A DNA stretch of 53,317 nt from VMCP01 sp964408945 (GTDB lineage Bacteria > Bacteroidota > Bacteroidia > NS11-12g > UBA955), in assembly GCA_964408945.1 (NCBI GenBank), contig CAYPBJ010000016.1, positions 1 to 53,317 on the forward strand, written 5' to 3'. Positions 42,967 to 51,478 of the stretch are shown here, one piece after another. The number at the start of each line of letters is the position of its first letter. Position 1 is the stretch's first letter. The notes under the pieces were generated by a model. That model searched no databases. It worked only from the letters and a program-made list of their open reading frames with translations, and was not told the origin of the DNA. Both the position numbers and the translations under genes were made by a program.

Positions 42967-43266
42967 ATGACAAAGTCAGAAATCGTAAACGAAATTGCTG
43001 TTCGCACCGGTCTTGAGAAGGCTGCTATTGCGGACACCATCGACAACTTATTTGTGGTTGTTAAGAATGCAATGATTAACGGTAACAACATTTACCTTAG
43101 AGGATTTGGCACATTTGAGCTGAAGGAGAGAAAAACGAAAGTTGCCAGAAATATAAAAAGAAACACTTCGTTGGTTGTTCCTGCTCACCATGTGGCACGT
43201 TTCAAACCCGCAAAAGAATTTGCTCAACAAGTAAAAGAGAGCAAGGTTTTGAGCGAGCGCCTCTAA
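42967..43266 (+). CDS. HU/IHF family DNA-binding protein
   Basis: 99 residues from the ATG at 42967; an upstream in-frame start adds an unlikely Cys-containing extension. 'MTKSEIVNEIAVRTGL' and the beta-arm region 'LRGFGTFELKERKTKVARN' are diagnostic, and the C-terminal 'VPAHHVARFKPAKEF' is normal. A homodimeric nucleoid protein that bends DNA. It opens a probable operon with the TPR protein, the 29-residue basic protein and RNase G. Confidence 0.95.
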   Translation: MTKSEIVNEIAVRTGLEKAAIADTIDNLFVVVKNAMINGNNIYLRGFGTFELKERKTKVARNIKRNTSLVVPAHHVARFKPAKEFAQQVKESKVLSERL

Positions 43267-43289
43267 TCAGGCATTTACCTATTTTTTAA

Positions 43290-44102
43290 GTGAACAACTC
43301 CGGCAAACATATTCGAATTGCCCTCGTGGCAGGTGTAGCTTTGTCGGCGTTGTTCATTGCTAATCGATGGAAAACTTCAGAACAAAAGCTAGCCGACTCA
43401 ACTTCAGCTGCTTCTGGAGAGATGCCCGCAATGGGACAAGGACAAAATTTCGCTCCTGTTGACAGAATCCAATTCTTTACGGCTCTGTTTGATAAAACAA
43501 AGCCACCACAAGATATTGCCCGCATCATTTTAAAAGACCCCAAAGAAAACTCCTCTGACAGTTTAAAGATTGCCTTGAAATGGGCAGAAGAGACAGGGTT
43601 GCAGCCACTTTACACCTTGATTAAAAGCGACCTTGCTGAATTCCACAATCAAGGAAGCCCTGTTGAGACAGCCAGACAGTTTATGTTTAGCGGTGCTTCA
43701 GAACATGACAATACCCCGGTTCGAAATTTCCTTTTTCAACAAGGCAAAAAGTGGATAGATAAAAGTTTTGCTATCGACTCAAATTCAGTGGCATTATACA
43801 ACGCACTCATCATTTATCAGAGCGAATACCTGAATCAGCCCATGGCATTTTTGGGCACACTGAGGAAGGCGCAGGCCATTGATAGCAATGATGTTGAATT
43901 GAACTTTATCCATTTAAACTTACTTAAAAAGTCAAATCAATGGGAAAAGGCTGTGAAAAAATCGGAAAAATTGATATCTTTGCAACCCCAAAATCCTTAT
44001 TGGTTGTTTGAAGCAAGCGACTTGTACGGGCAGATGGGCGACTCTGTGAATGCGAAAGTCTATTTAGACCTAGCAATCAAACAGCAGCGTAAAACCAAGT
44101 AA
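43290..44102 (+). CDS. Tetratricopeptide-repeat protein with N-terminal membrane anchor
   Basis: 270 residues from GTG at 43290. An N-terminal helix ('IALVAGVALSALFIANRW') anchors it, or acts as a signal peptide. The C-terminal half contains TPR-like helices ('SVALYNALIIYQSEYLNQPM', 'AQAIDSNDVELNFIHLNLL', 'SLQPQNPYWLFEASDLYGQM'). It lies 23 bases after the HU gene and 23 bases before the small basic protein. A protein-scaffold role is expected; no specific partner can be named. Confidence 0.85.
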   Translation: MNNSGKHIRIALVAGVALSALFIANRWKTSEQKLADSTSAASGEMPAMGQGQNFAPVDRIQFFTALFDKTKPPQDIARIILKDPKENSSDSLKIALKWAEETGLQPLYTLIKSDLAEFHNQGSPVETARQFMFSGASEHDNTPVRNFLFQQGKKWIDKSFAIDSNSVALYNALIIYQSEYLNQPMAFLGTLRKAQAIDSNDVELNFIHLNLLKKSNQWEKAVKKSEKLISLQPQNPYWLFEASDLYGQMGDSVNAKVYLDLAIKQQRKTK

Positions 44103-44125
44103 CACACCTTAAAGAAATAAAGACT

Positions 44126-44215
44126 ATGCCAAGCGGTAAAAAAAGAAAAAGACATAAAATTGCGACTCACAAGCGTAAAAAGCGTTTGCGCAAGAACCGT
44201 CACAAGAAAAAATAA
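44126..44215 (+). CDS. 29-residue highly basic protein upstream of RNase G
   Basis: ATG at 44126 to TAA at 44213-44215. The peptide begins MPSGKKRKRH and ends RLRKNRHKKK; about 20 of its 29 residues are Lys, Arg or His. It has no hydrophobic segment. Its composition and length resemble very small ribosomal proteins (the AURKAIP1/COX24-bS22 or Thx-like kind), and its position just before an RNase E/G gene fits an RNA or ribosome role. It lies 23 bases after the TPR gene and 20 bases before the RNase gene. Whether it is one of the named small subunits cannot be decided by eye. Confidence 0.75.
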   Translation: MPSGKKRKRHKIATHKRKKRLRKNRHKKK

Positions 44216-44235
44216 TTAGCAATTAACATCTTGCT

Positions 44236-45783
44236 TTGACGAACGAGTTATTCATAAAAAGAACTTCGTCTGGTTTAGAAATTGCCCTACTTAGCGACAA
44301 AAAGCTCTCCGAGTTTCACAAAGAAGAGTTTGATGCACCTTTTCAGGTGGGTGATTTCTATTTGGGGAAGGTGCGTAAAATTTCACCCTCCCTTAATGCA
44401 GCGTTTGTAGATCTTAAAGCCGAGAAAGACGGCTTCCTTACTTATTTTGATTTAGGACCAAACATCAGGTCTGTTCAGAAATTCACCAAAATTGTACGCG
44501 AAAATTCGCGTTTCCCTAGCGACCTTGACGACTTTGAGTTCGAAGAACCTACAAACAAAGCCGGTAAAATTTCGCAAACCATTCGCAATGGAGAACTTCT
44601 TTTGGTACAGGTCATTAAAGAACCTATTGCCAATAAGGGTCCTAAAATCACTTGCGACATCTCCCTTCCGGGTAGATATTTCATCCTTGTTCCTTTCTCT
44701 AAAACCATTTCCGTTTCTCGGAAAATTGGAAATACTAAAGAGAAAAATCGACTGAAAGACATCGCTCAAAGCATTAGACCCAAAAATTTTGGCGTCATCA
44801 TCAGAACCGTAGCCGAAGGTGTTGAACTAGAAGAACTCGACAAAGACTTAAGAGACTTATTGAAAAAATGGGACGAACTCGTCATCTCTTTGCGCAAAGC
44901 AAAAGTGGGTGAAAGAATGACCCAAAATGCCAATAGACTCGATACTTTGTTGCGCGATATCCTAAACGACAGTTTCAGTTCAATAGTTACAGACGACACC
45001 GTGCTTCACGCATCACTCAAAGTGACTATTGATAAATACAAACTTGATAGCAACAAAATTTTAAAACTGTATCAAGGAAAGTCGCCCATTTTTGATCAGT
45101 TCGGAGTCAACAAACAGATTAAAAACCTGTTTGGAAAAAACGTTCCATTCAGTGGTGGTGCTTATTTGGTCATTGAACACACTGAAGCCCTTCACGTTAT
45201 TGATGTAAATAGCGGGAATACTTCTTTTGATCCTCAAAACCGAGACGAAAATGTATTCCAAGTAAATCAAGAAGCGGTTCATGAAATTGCACGTCAAGTT
45301 CGATTGCGCGACATGGGTGGAATCATTGTCATTGACTTCATTGACATGAAAGACCCCAAGAAAAAGAATGCCCTTCACGATGCTTTGACGCAAGCAATGT
45401 CTACCGATAGAGCGAAGCACACCATTCTACCGATGACCAAGTTTGGTTTGGTTCAAATTACCCGTGAACGTGTTCGTCCTGCCCTAGAAATTGCTACTGC
45501 AGAATTGTGTAGCGCTTGCAATGGAACTGGAAAAGCCGATTCTAGCAATCAGATATTGACTAAAATTGAAAACGAAATAGTGTATCTCTGGGAACAAATG
45601 AATCAAAAAGAGATGACATTAAGAGCCAATCCACTCATTACCATTTATTTCAAATCTGGAATTCCTTCTAAACGATTGAAATGGTATTTCAGTCACAAGA
45701 GGTGGCTCAAATTGGAAAGCGATCCAAACATGACATTGAGTAGCTACCAATTCATCAACGCCGACAAACAAATCATATCATAA
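44236..45783 (+). CDS. rng: Ribonuclease E/G family endoribonuclease
   Basis: 515 residues starting with TTG at 44236; no nearby in-frame ATG. S1 domain at about 38-130 ('DFYLGKVRKISPSLNAAFVD', 'DGFLTYFDLG'), the 5'-sensor and RNase H-like part, the Mg-binding Asp residues in 'LHVIDVNSGNT' and 'GIIVIDFIDMKD', and the zinc-link 'LCSACNGTGKA'. The length is that of RNase G (no long C-terminal scaffold). It matures 16S rRNA and degrades mRNA. A strong terminator follows immediately. Confidence 0.96.
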   Translation: MTNELFIKRTSSGLEIALLSDKKLSEFHKEEFDAPFQVGDFYLGKVRKISPSLNAAFVDLKAEKDGFLTYFDLGPNIRSVQKFTKIVRENSRFPSDLDDFEFEEPTNKAGKISQTIRNGELLLVQVIKEPIANKGPKITCDISLPGRYFILVPFSKTISVSRKIGNTKEKNRLKDIAQSIRPKNFGVIIRTVAEGVELEELDKDLRDLLKKWDELVISLRKAKVGERMTQNANRLDTLLRDILNDSFSSIVTDDTVLHASLKVTIDKYKLDSNKILKLYQGKSPIFDQFGVNKQIKNLFGKNVPFSGGAYLVIEHTEALHVIDVNSGNTSFDPQNRDENVFQVNQEAVHEIARQVRLRDMGGIIVIDFIDMKDPKKKNALHDALTQAMSTDRAKHTILPMTKFGLVQITRERVRPALEIATAELCSACNGTGKADSSNQILTKIENEIVYLWEQMNQKEMTLRANPLITIYFKSGIPSKRLKWYFSHKRWLKLESDPNMTLSSYQFINADKQIIS

Positions 45784-45816
45784 AAAAAGGCTCTCATTTC
45801 TGAGAGCCTTTCTTTT
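45784..45816. terminator. Bidirectional intrinsic terminator between rng and the rhodopsin gene
   Basis: AGGCTCTCA (45788-45796) and TGAGAGCCT (45801-45809) form a perfect 9-bp stem with loop TTTC. It is flanked by a seven-A run and a T-rich tract, so it can end transcription from rng (+) and from the convergent rhodopsin gene (−). Confidence 0.9.
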
Positions 45817-45831
45817 TAAGTGAATGTAATA

Positions 45832-46581
45832 TTATTTCTCTTTTTGAGACAAAGCATAAATTACCAATCCGAATCCGATCTTGTTCACAGCATCACCAAT
45901 GTTGTAAACTACATCCATCATAGGATTAGGGTCATTTGAACCGAAGGCTCCGAACAATCCACCTGGAGTTCCGATGATGTATCCCAAAGGATAAATCGCC
46001 CAACCTACCAATACGAACCATCCTAAGATGCGAACCGCAGCTTGTACGTTCTCACCAGCAGTTTTTGCCAAAGCAGCAACCTCACCGTACCATACTAGGT
46101 ATACGATGTAGAAGTAAGCAGCTCCAGAAAGAACTCCCCACATTACTGAACTTCCGCGATCAACAGCTTCACCGAAGTAACCTGTTACTAACATGATTAC
46201 AGAAGCGAAAATCAACTTCCAAAGAAGTCCAATTTTAGCGCCCGCTTTCTTAGTGATCAAGTAAAACTCAACACACATCAAAGGTACAGTCAACAACCAA
46301 TCTACATAACGGAAGAATGTAGGACTAGTTCCTGTTTCTGTGAAGAAATCACGCATGTAATAGTAGTGAACAGCAGCGATAAAGGTGATTAATCCACTGA
46401 TTAACACCGATGTACGCCAGCGCTCAGGTACATTGCGCATTTCAAGAAAGAAGAAAACGGAGGCAGCCATCATAGCCATGGTGCCAACGAAAAACGTGAA
46501 TGCTGTGTAAGACTTCAAGTCTCCAGCATTGAAGAGTTCTAATAACTTTTCAGAACCTCCTGCATTTAATAAACTTAACAT
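45832..46581 (-). CDS. Proteorhodopsin, green-tuned proton pump
   Basis: 249 residues, seven helices. Residues equivalent to the proteorhodopsin set are all present: His72 in 'AAVHYYYMRDFF' (H75), Asp94 and Thr98 in 'RYVDWLLTVP' (D97, T101), Glu105 in 'LMCVEFYL' (E108) and the retinal Lys234 in 'DAVNKIGFGL' (K231). The D-T-E motif means outward proton pumping. The tuning site eight residues after Asp94 is Met102, typical of green-absorbing flavobacterial types rather than Gln (blue). No signal peptide or retinal synthesis gene (blh) lies in the window. It converges with rng and is divergent from the TonB receptor. Confidence 0.96.
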   Translation of the reverse strand: MLSLLNAGGSEKLLELFNAGDLKSYTAFTFFVGTMAMMAASVFFFLEMRNVPERWRTSVLISGLITFIAAVHYYYMRDFFTETGTSPTFFRYVDWLLTVPLMCVEFYLITKKAGAKIGLLWKLIFASVIMLVTGYFGEAVDRGSSVMWGVLSGAAYFYIVYLVWYGEVAALAKTAGENVQAAVRILGWFVLVGWAIYPLGYIIGTPGGLFGAFGSNDPNPMMDVVYNIGDAVNKIGFGLVIYALSQKEK

Positions 46582-46939
46582 ATTTTAATTGTTTGTTTGT
46601 TGGTGTTCAATGATAAACCAAGAAAAATATTTTTGGTTTAAGCTTTTAGAAAAAACTTTAAACGCACAATGTATAGATTTTCAAAATGTTAAACACTTTT
46701 AAAGCGCGTTAATACTCAGATTTTTGCCATTCATCTAAAATAATTTTTTTTTAGATTAAACATTTGTATAGGGTTTTTAAAGCAAATAATTAAACAAAAT
46801 ATAATGAATTTCAACGACTTAAACAAATTTCAAGATTGGAATTCGTCGAATAAATTCATACTTACACAATATTCTCCATTCAATACATATACTATAGGCT
46901 GCTATCTTCAATTTTCATATACTTGCACTTACACTGCCT
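46582..46939. other. AT-rich divergent intergenic region, rhodopsin / TonB receptor
   Basis: 358 bases without a supported gene. It contains long A and T tracts, a 'tttgtttgtttg' motif just upstream of the rhodopsin start, and a −7-like box for the receptor near its right end. A short reading frame from 46804 is dismissed because it overlaps the receptor gene and has no coding character. No hairpin or riboswitch was recognised. Confidence 0.6.
46918..46925 (+). promoter_or_regulatory. Candidate −7 box (TATACTTG) for the TonB receptor gene
   Basis: TATACTTG, 14 bases before the ATG at 46940. One mismatch to TAnnTTTG; identical to boxes at 16307 and 31581. No clear −33 element. Confidence 0.35.
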
Positions 46940-49456
46940 ATGTCAATAAAGAATTACTCCCTCAAAGTTTGCTTAACTTTATTATTGTTCAGCGTTTTTG
47001 CGACTTCTTTGTTCGCACAAAACAAAACACAACAATTTCAATCGGTTTTTGGAAACATCCTCGACAAAGAAACTCAGCAGCCCATCGCCGAGGCTGAAGT
47101 TGTTTTGGGATTGGGGAAATCAGAAACATCCAACGAGGAAATATCCCTCAAAACAAAAACAGACGCGAAAGGAAAATTCACTTTCGAGGAAGTACCCATT
47201 GGCCGTATCAATATAAGTGTTAACGCGAAAGGGTATCAAATGTTTACCCAAGGCGGCTACATGCTGTCATCGGGAAAAGAGGCGTCGCTGCAAATTGAGA
47301 TGGATCAAGAGATTGAGCGCGTAGCTGAAGTAAATATTACGCGTCGCGGGGGACATCAAACCAACAACGATGCGGCATTGGTTTCAGCCCGACTATTCAC
47401 CGTAGATGAGACCGATCGTTTCGCTGGAAGTCGTGGAGACCCAGCACGTATGGCATCAAACTTTGCCGGTGTACAAGGCGCTGATGATTCTAGAAACGAT
47501 ATTGTGGTTCGCGGAAACTCTCCGTCGGGAATTCTTTGGAGAATGGAAGGCATTGACATTCCCAATCCCAATCACTTCGCCATTCCCGGTACTACCGGAG
47601 GGTCTGTATCCATCATAAACAACAAAATCTTGGGCAACAGCGACTTCTTCACGGGCGCTTTTCCCGCGGAATACGGAAACAGCATTGCCGGCGCCTTTGA
47701 TCTCAAACTCAGAGCCGGAAACACCCGAAAACTGGAAGTCAGTTCTCAGGTGGGTATTTTGGGTTGGGATGTTCTCGCTGAAGGTCCTCTCAATAAAATC
47801 AAAGGCTCCTCGTTTTTGGTGACCTACCGCTACTCTACTTTAGCCATGTTCAGTGCGCTGAAAATTCCCATCGGCACCGATGCCATTCCCAACTATCAAG
47901 ACGCTTCTTTCCACTTGAAATTCCCATTGAAGAAAAACGCCACCTTGTCTTTCTTCGGGATTGGAGGAAAGAGCAACATTGATATCATGGTATCTGACAA
48001 GTTAGAATCGACCGTAAACCTTTACGGCGATAACGACAGAGATCAGTTTTTCGGATCTAACATGTATGTTTTAGGATCTTCTTACACTAAACCTTTGGGT
48101 AAAAAATCATACTTCAAAGCCGTATTCAGCTACAATCATCAAGTGGTAGATGCTGACCACCAATTGGTATTCAGAACCATCACGGATTCATTCATCAAAG
48201 ACGGTGTAAAATTCAACCGTTTCAAAAATGATTCGATTATCAAGAACTTAGATTACAGTTTCAAAATTCAAAGCATTGGAACCCACCTATTCGTCAACAA
48301 CAGCGTTTCGCCTCAATTGTCGTGGAAATACGGGGTGCAATTCAGACACTTTATATATACGTTCCAAGATTCAAACCTGAACATTAATCCGTTATTGTCA
48401 AACTATTGGACCTGGTCAACGCGTTGGAATGCCGCTGGAAACGCCAATTTGATCATGCCCTATGTGCAGTTCAAGTACAAGTTCAACAAGCAGTTGTTGA
48501 TGGTGGCGGGTATTCAGTCGCAAATTTTTGGAATCAACTACACTCCTTTGAATGAGATTGCAGGAACCCAGTCCGAATCGCACATGAATGCTGCTTGGTT
48601 CTTGCCTCGATTCTCATTGCAGTATCGTTTAGATCAGAAGAATAGCTTCAACTTTGGTACCGGTATTCACGCCCAAACCCAGAGCGAATATCTCTACTTC
48701 TACAATCGTCCTGGGCAACCACAGCCCCACAACCTCGACATGGACATGACCAAGAGCGCTCATTTTGTTTTGGGATGGGATTACAACATCAAACGCGGGA
48801 GCCGCATCAAGATGGAGACCTACTACCAGAATTTGTGGAACATTCCCGTGGAAGTCAATCCATCATCGTTCAGTTTAGCCAATACGGGTTCTGGATTCAG
48901 CCGTTTCTTCCCCGAGAAGCTTGAAAATAAAGGCGTTGGATACAACTACGGTTATGAATTAACGGTTGAGCGTTTTTTCTCTAAGGGATTCTATTACCTG
49001 TTCTCAGGAAGTGTTTTCGACGCTAAATATCAAGGCAGCGACGGAGTTTGGAGAAGTTCAGATTTCAACACCAACTATGCAGTTAACGCCCTTTTCGCGA
49101 AAGAATTCACCTTTAAAAACAAAAACATCCTAAACATTGGTGGTAAAGCGACTTTTGCAGGCGCCCGCAGATTCTCGCCTTTTGACACTGCCGCTTCACA
49201 AGCTGCAAGAGAATATATCGAGTTAGACGCTGAAAAGAACACCCAACGCTTCGGAAAGCCCTACATGCGTTTCGACGTTCGTATCTCTTATCGAATCAAC
49301 GGAAAAGGCATCTCTCATGAAATCGCCTTCGACTTGATCAACGTAACCAACCGAAAGAACATCTTAAACTACACTTACATCAACGAGCCCCCATACCGCC
49401 GTGAATCTTACCAATTAGGATTCTTGCCGTTGTTCTATTATAAGATAGAATTCTAG
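46940..49456 (+). CDS. TonB-dependent receptor with carboxypeptidase-like regulatory domain
   Basis: 838 residues. Signal peptide ends 'ATSLFAQ'. Residues about 30-120 form a carboxypeptidase-D-like regulatory domain ('VFGNILDKETQQPIAEAEVVLGLG', in part 'GNILDKETQQPIAEAEVV'), then a plug ('DPARMASNFAGVQGADDSRN', 'VVRGNSPSGILWRMEGIDIPNPNHF'), then a 22-strand-like barrel ending with 'GFLPLFYYKIEF', a typical terminal strand with C-terminal Phe. It imports a substrate across the outer membrane using TonB. No SusD partner follows, so it is not a polysaccharide-utilisation SusCD pair. The TAG stop is the start of seven-base array 2. Confidence 0.93.
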   Translation: MSIKNYSLKVCLTLLLFSVFATSLFAQNKTQQFQSVFGNILDKETQQPIAEAEVVLGLGKSETSNEEISLKTKTDAKGKFTFEEVPIGRINISVNAKGYQMFTQGGYMLSSGKEASLQIEMDQEIERVAEVNITRRGGHQTNNDAALVSARLFTVDETDRFAGSRGDPARMASNFAGVQGADDSRNDIVVRGNSPSGILWRMEGIDIPNPNHFAIPGTTGGSVSIINNKILGNSDFFTGAFPAEYGNSIAGAFDLKLRAGNTRKLEVSSQVGILGWDVLAEGPLNKIKGSSFLVTYRYSTLAMFSALKIPIGTDAIPNYQDASFHLKFPLKKNATLSFFGIGGKSNIDIMVSDKLESTVNLYGDNDRDQFFGSNMYVLGSSYTKPLGKKSYFKAVFSYNHQVVDADHQLVFRTITDSFIKDGVKFNRFKNDSIIKNLDYSFKIQSIGTHLFVNNSVSPQLSWKYGVQFRHFIYTFQDSNLNINPLLSNYWTWSTRWNAAGNANLIMPYVQFKYKFNKQLLMVAGIQSQIFGINYTPLNEIAGTQSESHMNAAWFLPRFSLQYRLDQKNSFNFGTGIHAQTQSEYLYFYNRPGQPQPHNLDMDMTKSAHFVLGWDYNIKRGSRIKMETYYQNLWNIPVEVNPSSFSLANTGSGFSRFFPEKLENKGVGYNYGYELTVERFFSKGFYYLFSGSVFDAKYQGSDGVWRSSDFNTNYAVNALFAKEFTFKNKNILNIGGKATFAGARRFSPFDTAASQAAREYIELDAEKNTQRFGKPYMRFDVRISYRINGKGISHEIAFDLINVTNRKNILNYTYINEPPYRRESYQLGFLPLFYYKIEF

Positions 49457-49737
<281 letters not shown>

Positions 49738-49837
49738 NNNNNNNNNNNNNNNNNNNNNNNNNNNNNNNNNNNNNNNNNNNNNNNNNNNNNNNNNNNNNNN
49801 NNNNNNNNNNNNNNNNNNNNNNNNNNNNNNNNNNNNN
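49738..49837. other. 100-N assembly gap
   Basis: Exactly 100 N, the usual placeholder size. The 55 bases left of it (49683-49737) are identical to the 55 bases right of it (49838-49892), so it joins overlapping contig ends inside repeat array 2. Confidence 0.97.
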
Positions 49838-49949
49838 GGACTATGGACTATGGACTACCGACTATCGACCATGGACTATCGACCACAGACTACAGACTAC
49901 AGACTTCGGACTATGGACCTGCGACCACGGACCATGGACTATGGACTAA
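49838..49949. repeat. Seven-base tandem repeat array 2, right part
   Basis: Units ggactat, ggactac, cgactat, cgaccat, agactac, gaccacg-type, continuing the register of the left part up to about 49949. The first 55 bases repeat the left flank of the gap. The remaining bases to 50028 are unique sequence upstream of the OmpA-type gene, with a weak −7-like TACTTTCG at 50015-50022. Confidence 0.9.
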
Positions 49950-50028
49950 AGACTAAATCGTCCACTAAACTCAACATGTTAAAAAGCGTGGTTTAGCGGT
50001 TGAATGTTTGGGTTTACTTTCGTAGGGT

Positions 50029-50994
50029 ATGAGAAAACTGTGGTTTTTATCCTTCTTGAGTGTTGCGATGTTCGCTTGCGTGAGCAAGAAGCAGTATCAA
50101 TCTATTCAGCATGAGCGCGATTCTATTATTTCGGTTTGTGACCATAAAACTTGGGAGTCGGTTAGATACCGCGATTCGTTGATTGGTGTGTTGGATGGAG
50201 TGAAGTACAAGGCCGAAGAAAACCGATTGAGAGCATCGGCGCTGAGAGATAGCCTACAGATTTGTGCCAATGAGTTGGAAGAAAATCGGGTTTACTTGCA
50301 GAGTTTGGGTGAGAACATGACAGAAAAGCAGAAGAAAATGGCCAAAGAGTTGGAAGCCAAAAACAAGGCCATCGCCAATAAAGAATTGGAATTGAATGAT
50401 GCTTTGGCTGAGGCCGAGAGAGAGAGAACTCGATTGGTTCAATTGAGGGAAGAGTTGGAAAAAGTCAGCAATAGAGTGAAAGAGTTGGAAGCAGAGTTGA
50501 GAAGAAAAGACAGCGCTGTGCTGTTGTTGAAAGAGGCCATCATGAAGGCGCTTGCCGGATTTGAAGAGTTGGATGTGAAAGTGGAATACAAAAACGGTAA
50601 AGTGTACGTGATTCTTCCTGAAAAATTGCTTTTCAAGAGCGGAAGTACTTCGGTTGACCCAAGAGGTGTAGAAGCCCTGCAACAGATATCCAAAGCGCTC
50701 AAAGAAAAAGCAGACGTTCAAGTGGGCGTTGAAGGACATACAGACAACATCCCCATGAAGGAAACAGAGAGGATGAAAGACAATCTCGATTTATCGGTTT
50801 TGAGGGCGACAAGCATTGCGCGAATCATGATTCAATACGGCGTAGGTGCGGAGAGAATTTCTTCCATGGGAAGGGGTGAAACCATGCCCGTTGCCAGCAA
50901 TGATACTCCCGAAGGACGTGCGAAAAACAGAAGAACCGAGATCATCTTGACTCCGCAGTTGGATAAAATCTTGGAAATCCTCAATACAAATTAA
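50029..50994 (+). CDS. OmpA-family lipoprotein with coiled coil
   Basis: 321 residues. Lipobox 'SVAMFAC' near residue 17; a long charged coiled coil at about 60-170 ('EKQKKMAKELEAKNKAIANK', 'RVKELEAELRRKDSAVLLL'), then an OmpA/MotB peptidoglycan-binding domain ('LLFKSGSTSVDPRG', 'VGVEGHTDNIPMK', 'LSVLRATSIARIMIQYGV', 'DTPEGRAKNRRTEI'). It probably tethers the outer membrane to peptidoglycan. rlmH follows 3 bases later with a GTG start. Confidence 0.9.
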   Translation: MRKLWFLSFLSVAMFACVSKKQYQSIQHERDSIISVCDHKTWESVRYRDSLIGVLDGVKYKAEENRLRASALRDSLQICANELEENRVYLQSLGENMTEKQKKMAKELEAKNKAIANKELELNDALAEAERERTRLVQLREELEKVSNRVKELEAELRRKDSAVLLLKEAIMKALAGFEELDVKVEYKNGKVYVILPEKLLFKSGSTSVDPRGVEALQQISKALKEKADVQVGVEGHTDNIPMKETERMKDNLDLSVLRATSIARIMIQYGVGAERISSMGRGETMPVASNDTPEGRAKNRRTEIILTPQLDKILEILNTN

Positions 50995-50997
50995 GTC

Positions 50998-51459
50998 GTG
51001 GCCATTGTTTTGGCTTACATCGAAAGCCACAAAAATGCAAATATTGACGCCCTGTGCGACGATTATTTGAAAAAATTGCAAGGAATATTTGCTACAAAAA
51101 CATTAGTCATTCCGTCTTCGAAAGTCCAGTTACCAGAGCAACAGAAGGTGTTGGAAAGTGAGGCGCTGCTGAAGAAAATCAAGCCTTCCGATACGTTGAT
51201 TTTGTGCGATGAACGCGGAAAATCGTATGCTTCGCCGAAATTCAGCGAGTGGATTCAACAAAAACTCAATCATTGCAGGGGGGATTTGGTGATTGCCATT
51301 GGCGGTGCGTATGGATTTAGCGAAGAATTGAGGCAGAAATGCGAATGCATCAAATTGAGCGACTTTGTGTTTCCGCATCAGATTGCTCGATTGGTGTTGA
51401 CCGAACAGATTTACAGGGCGTATCAGATTTCGAAAAATACGGGATATCACCATATCTGA
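50998..51459 (+). CDS. rlmH: 23S rRNA (pseudouridine1915-N3)-methyltransferase
   Basis: 153 residues from GTG at 50998. SPOUT-fold motifs: 'LILCDERGKSYASPKFSEWI' and the knot region 'LVIAIGGAYGFSEELRQ', ending 'LTEQIYRAYQISKNTGYHH'. RlmH methylates pseudouridine 1915 of 23S rRNA using SAM. The length is typical (about 155). argS starts 19 bases downstream. Confidence 0.96.
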   Translation: MAIVLAYIESHKNANIDALCDDYLKKLQGIFATKTLVIPSSKVQLPEQQKVLESEALLKKIKPSDTLILCDERGKSYASPKFSEWIQQKLNHCRGDLVIAIGGAYGFSEELRQKCECIKLSDFVFPHQIARLVLTEQIYRAYQISKNTGYHHI

Positions 51460-51478
51460 TTCGTATCTTTGCAGTTCC

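Noticed and set aside
46804..47097. 97-codon reading frame upstream of the TonB receptor
   Set aside because: It overlaps the start of the receptor gene in another frame and lacks a signal peptide, domain or plausible composition.
46940..49456. SusC of a polysaccharide utilisation locus
   Set aside because: No SusD-like lipoprotein or glycoside hydrolase follows; a repeat array and an OmpA-type lipoprotein come next.
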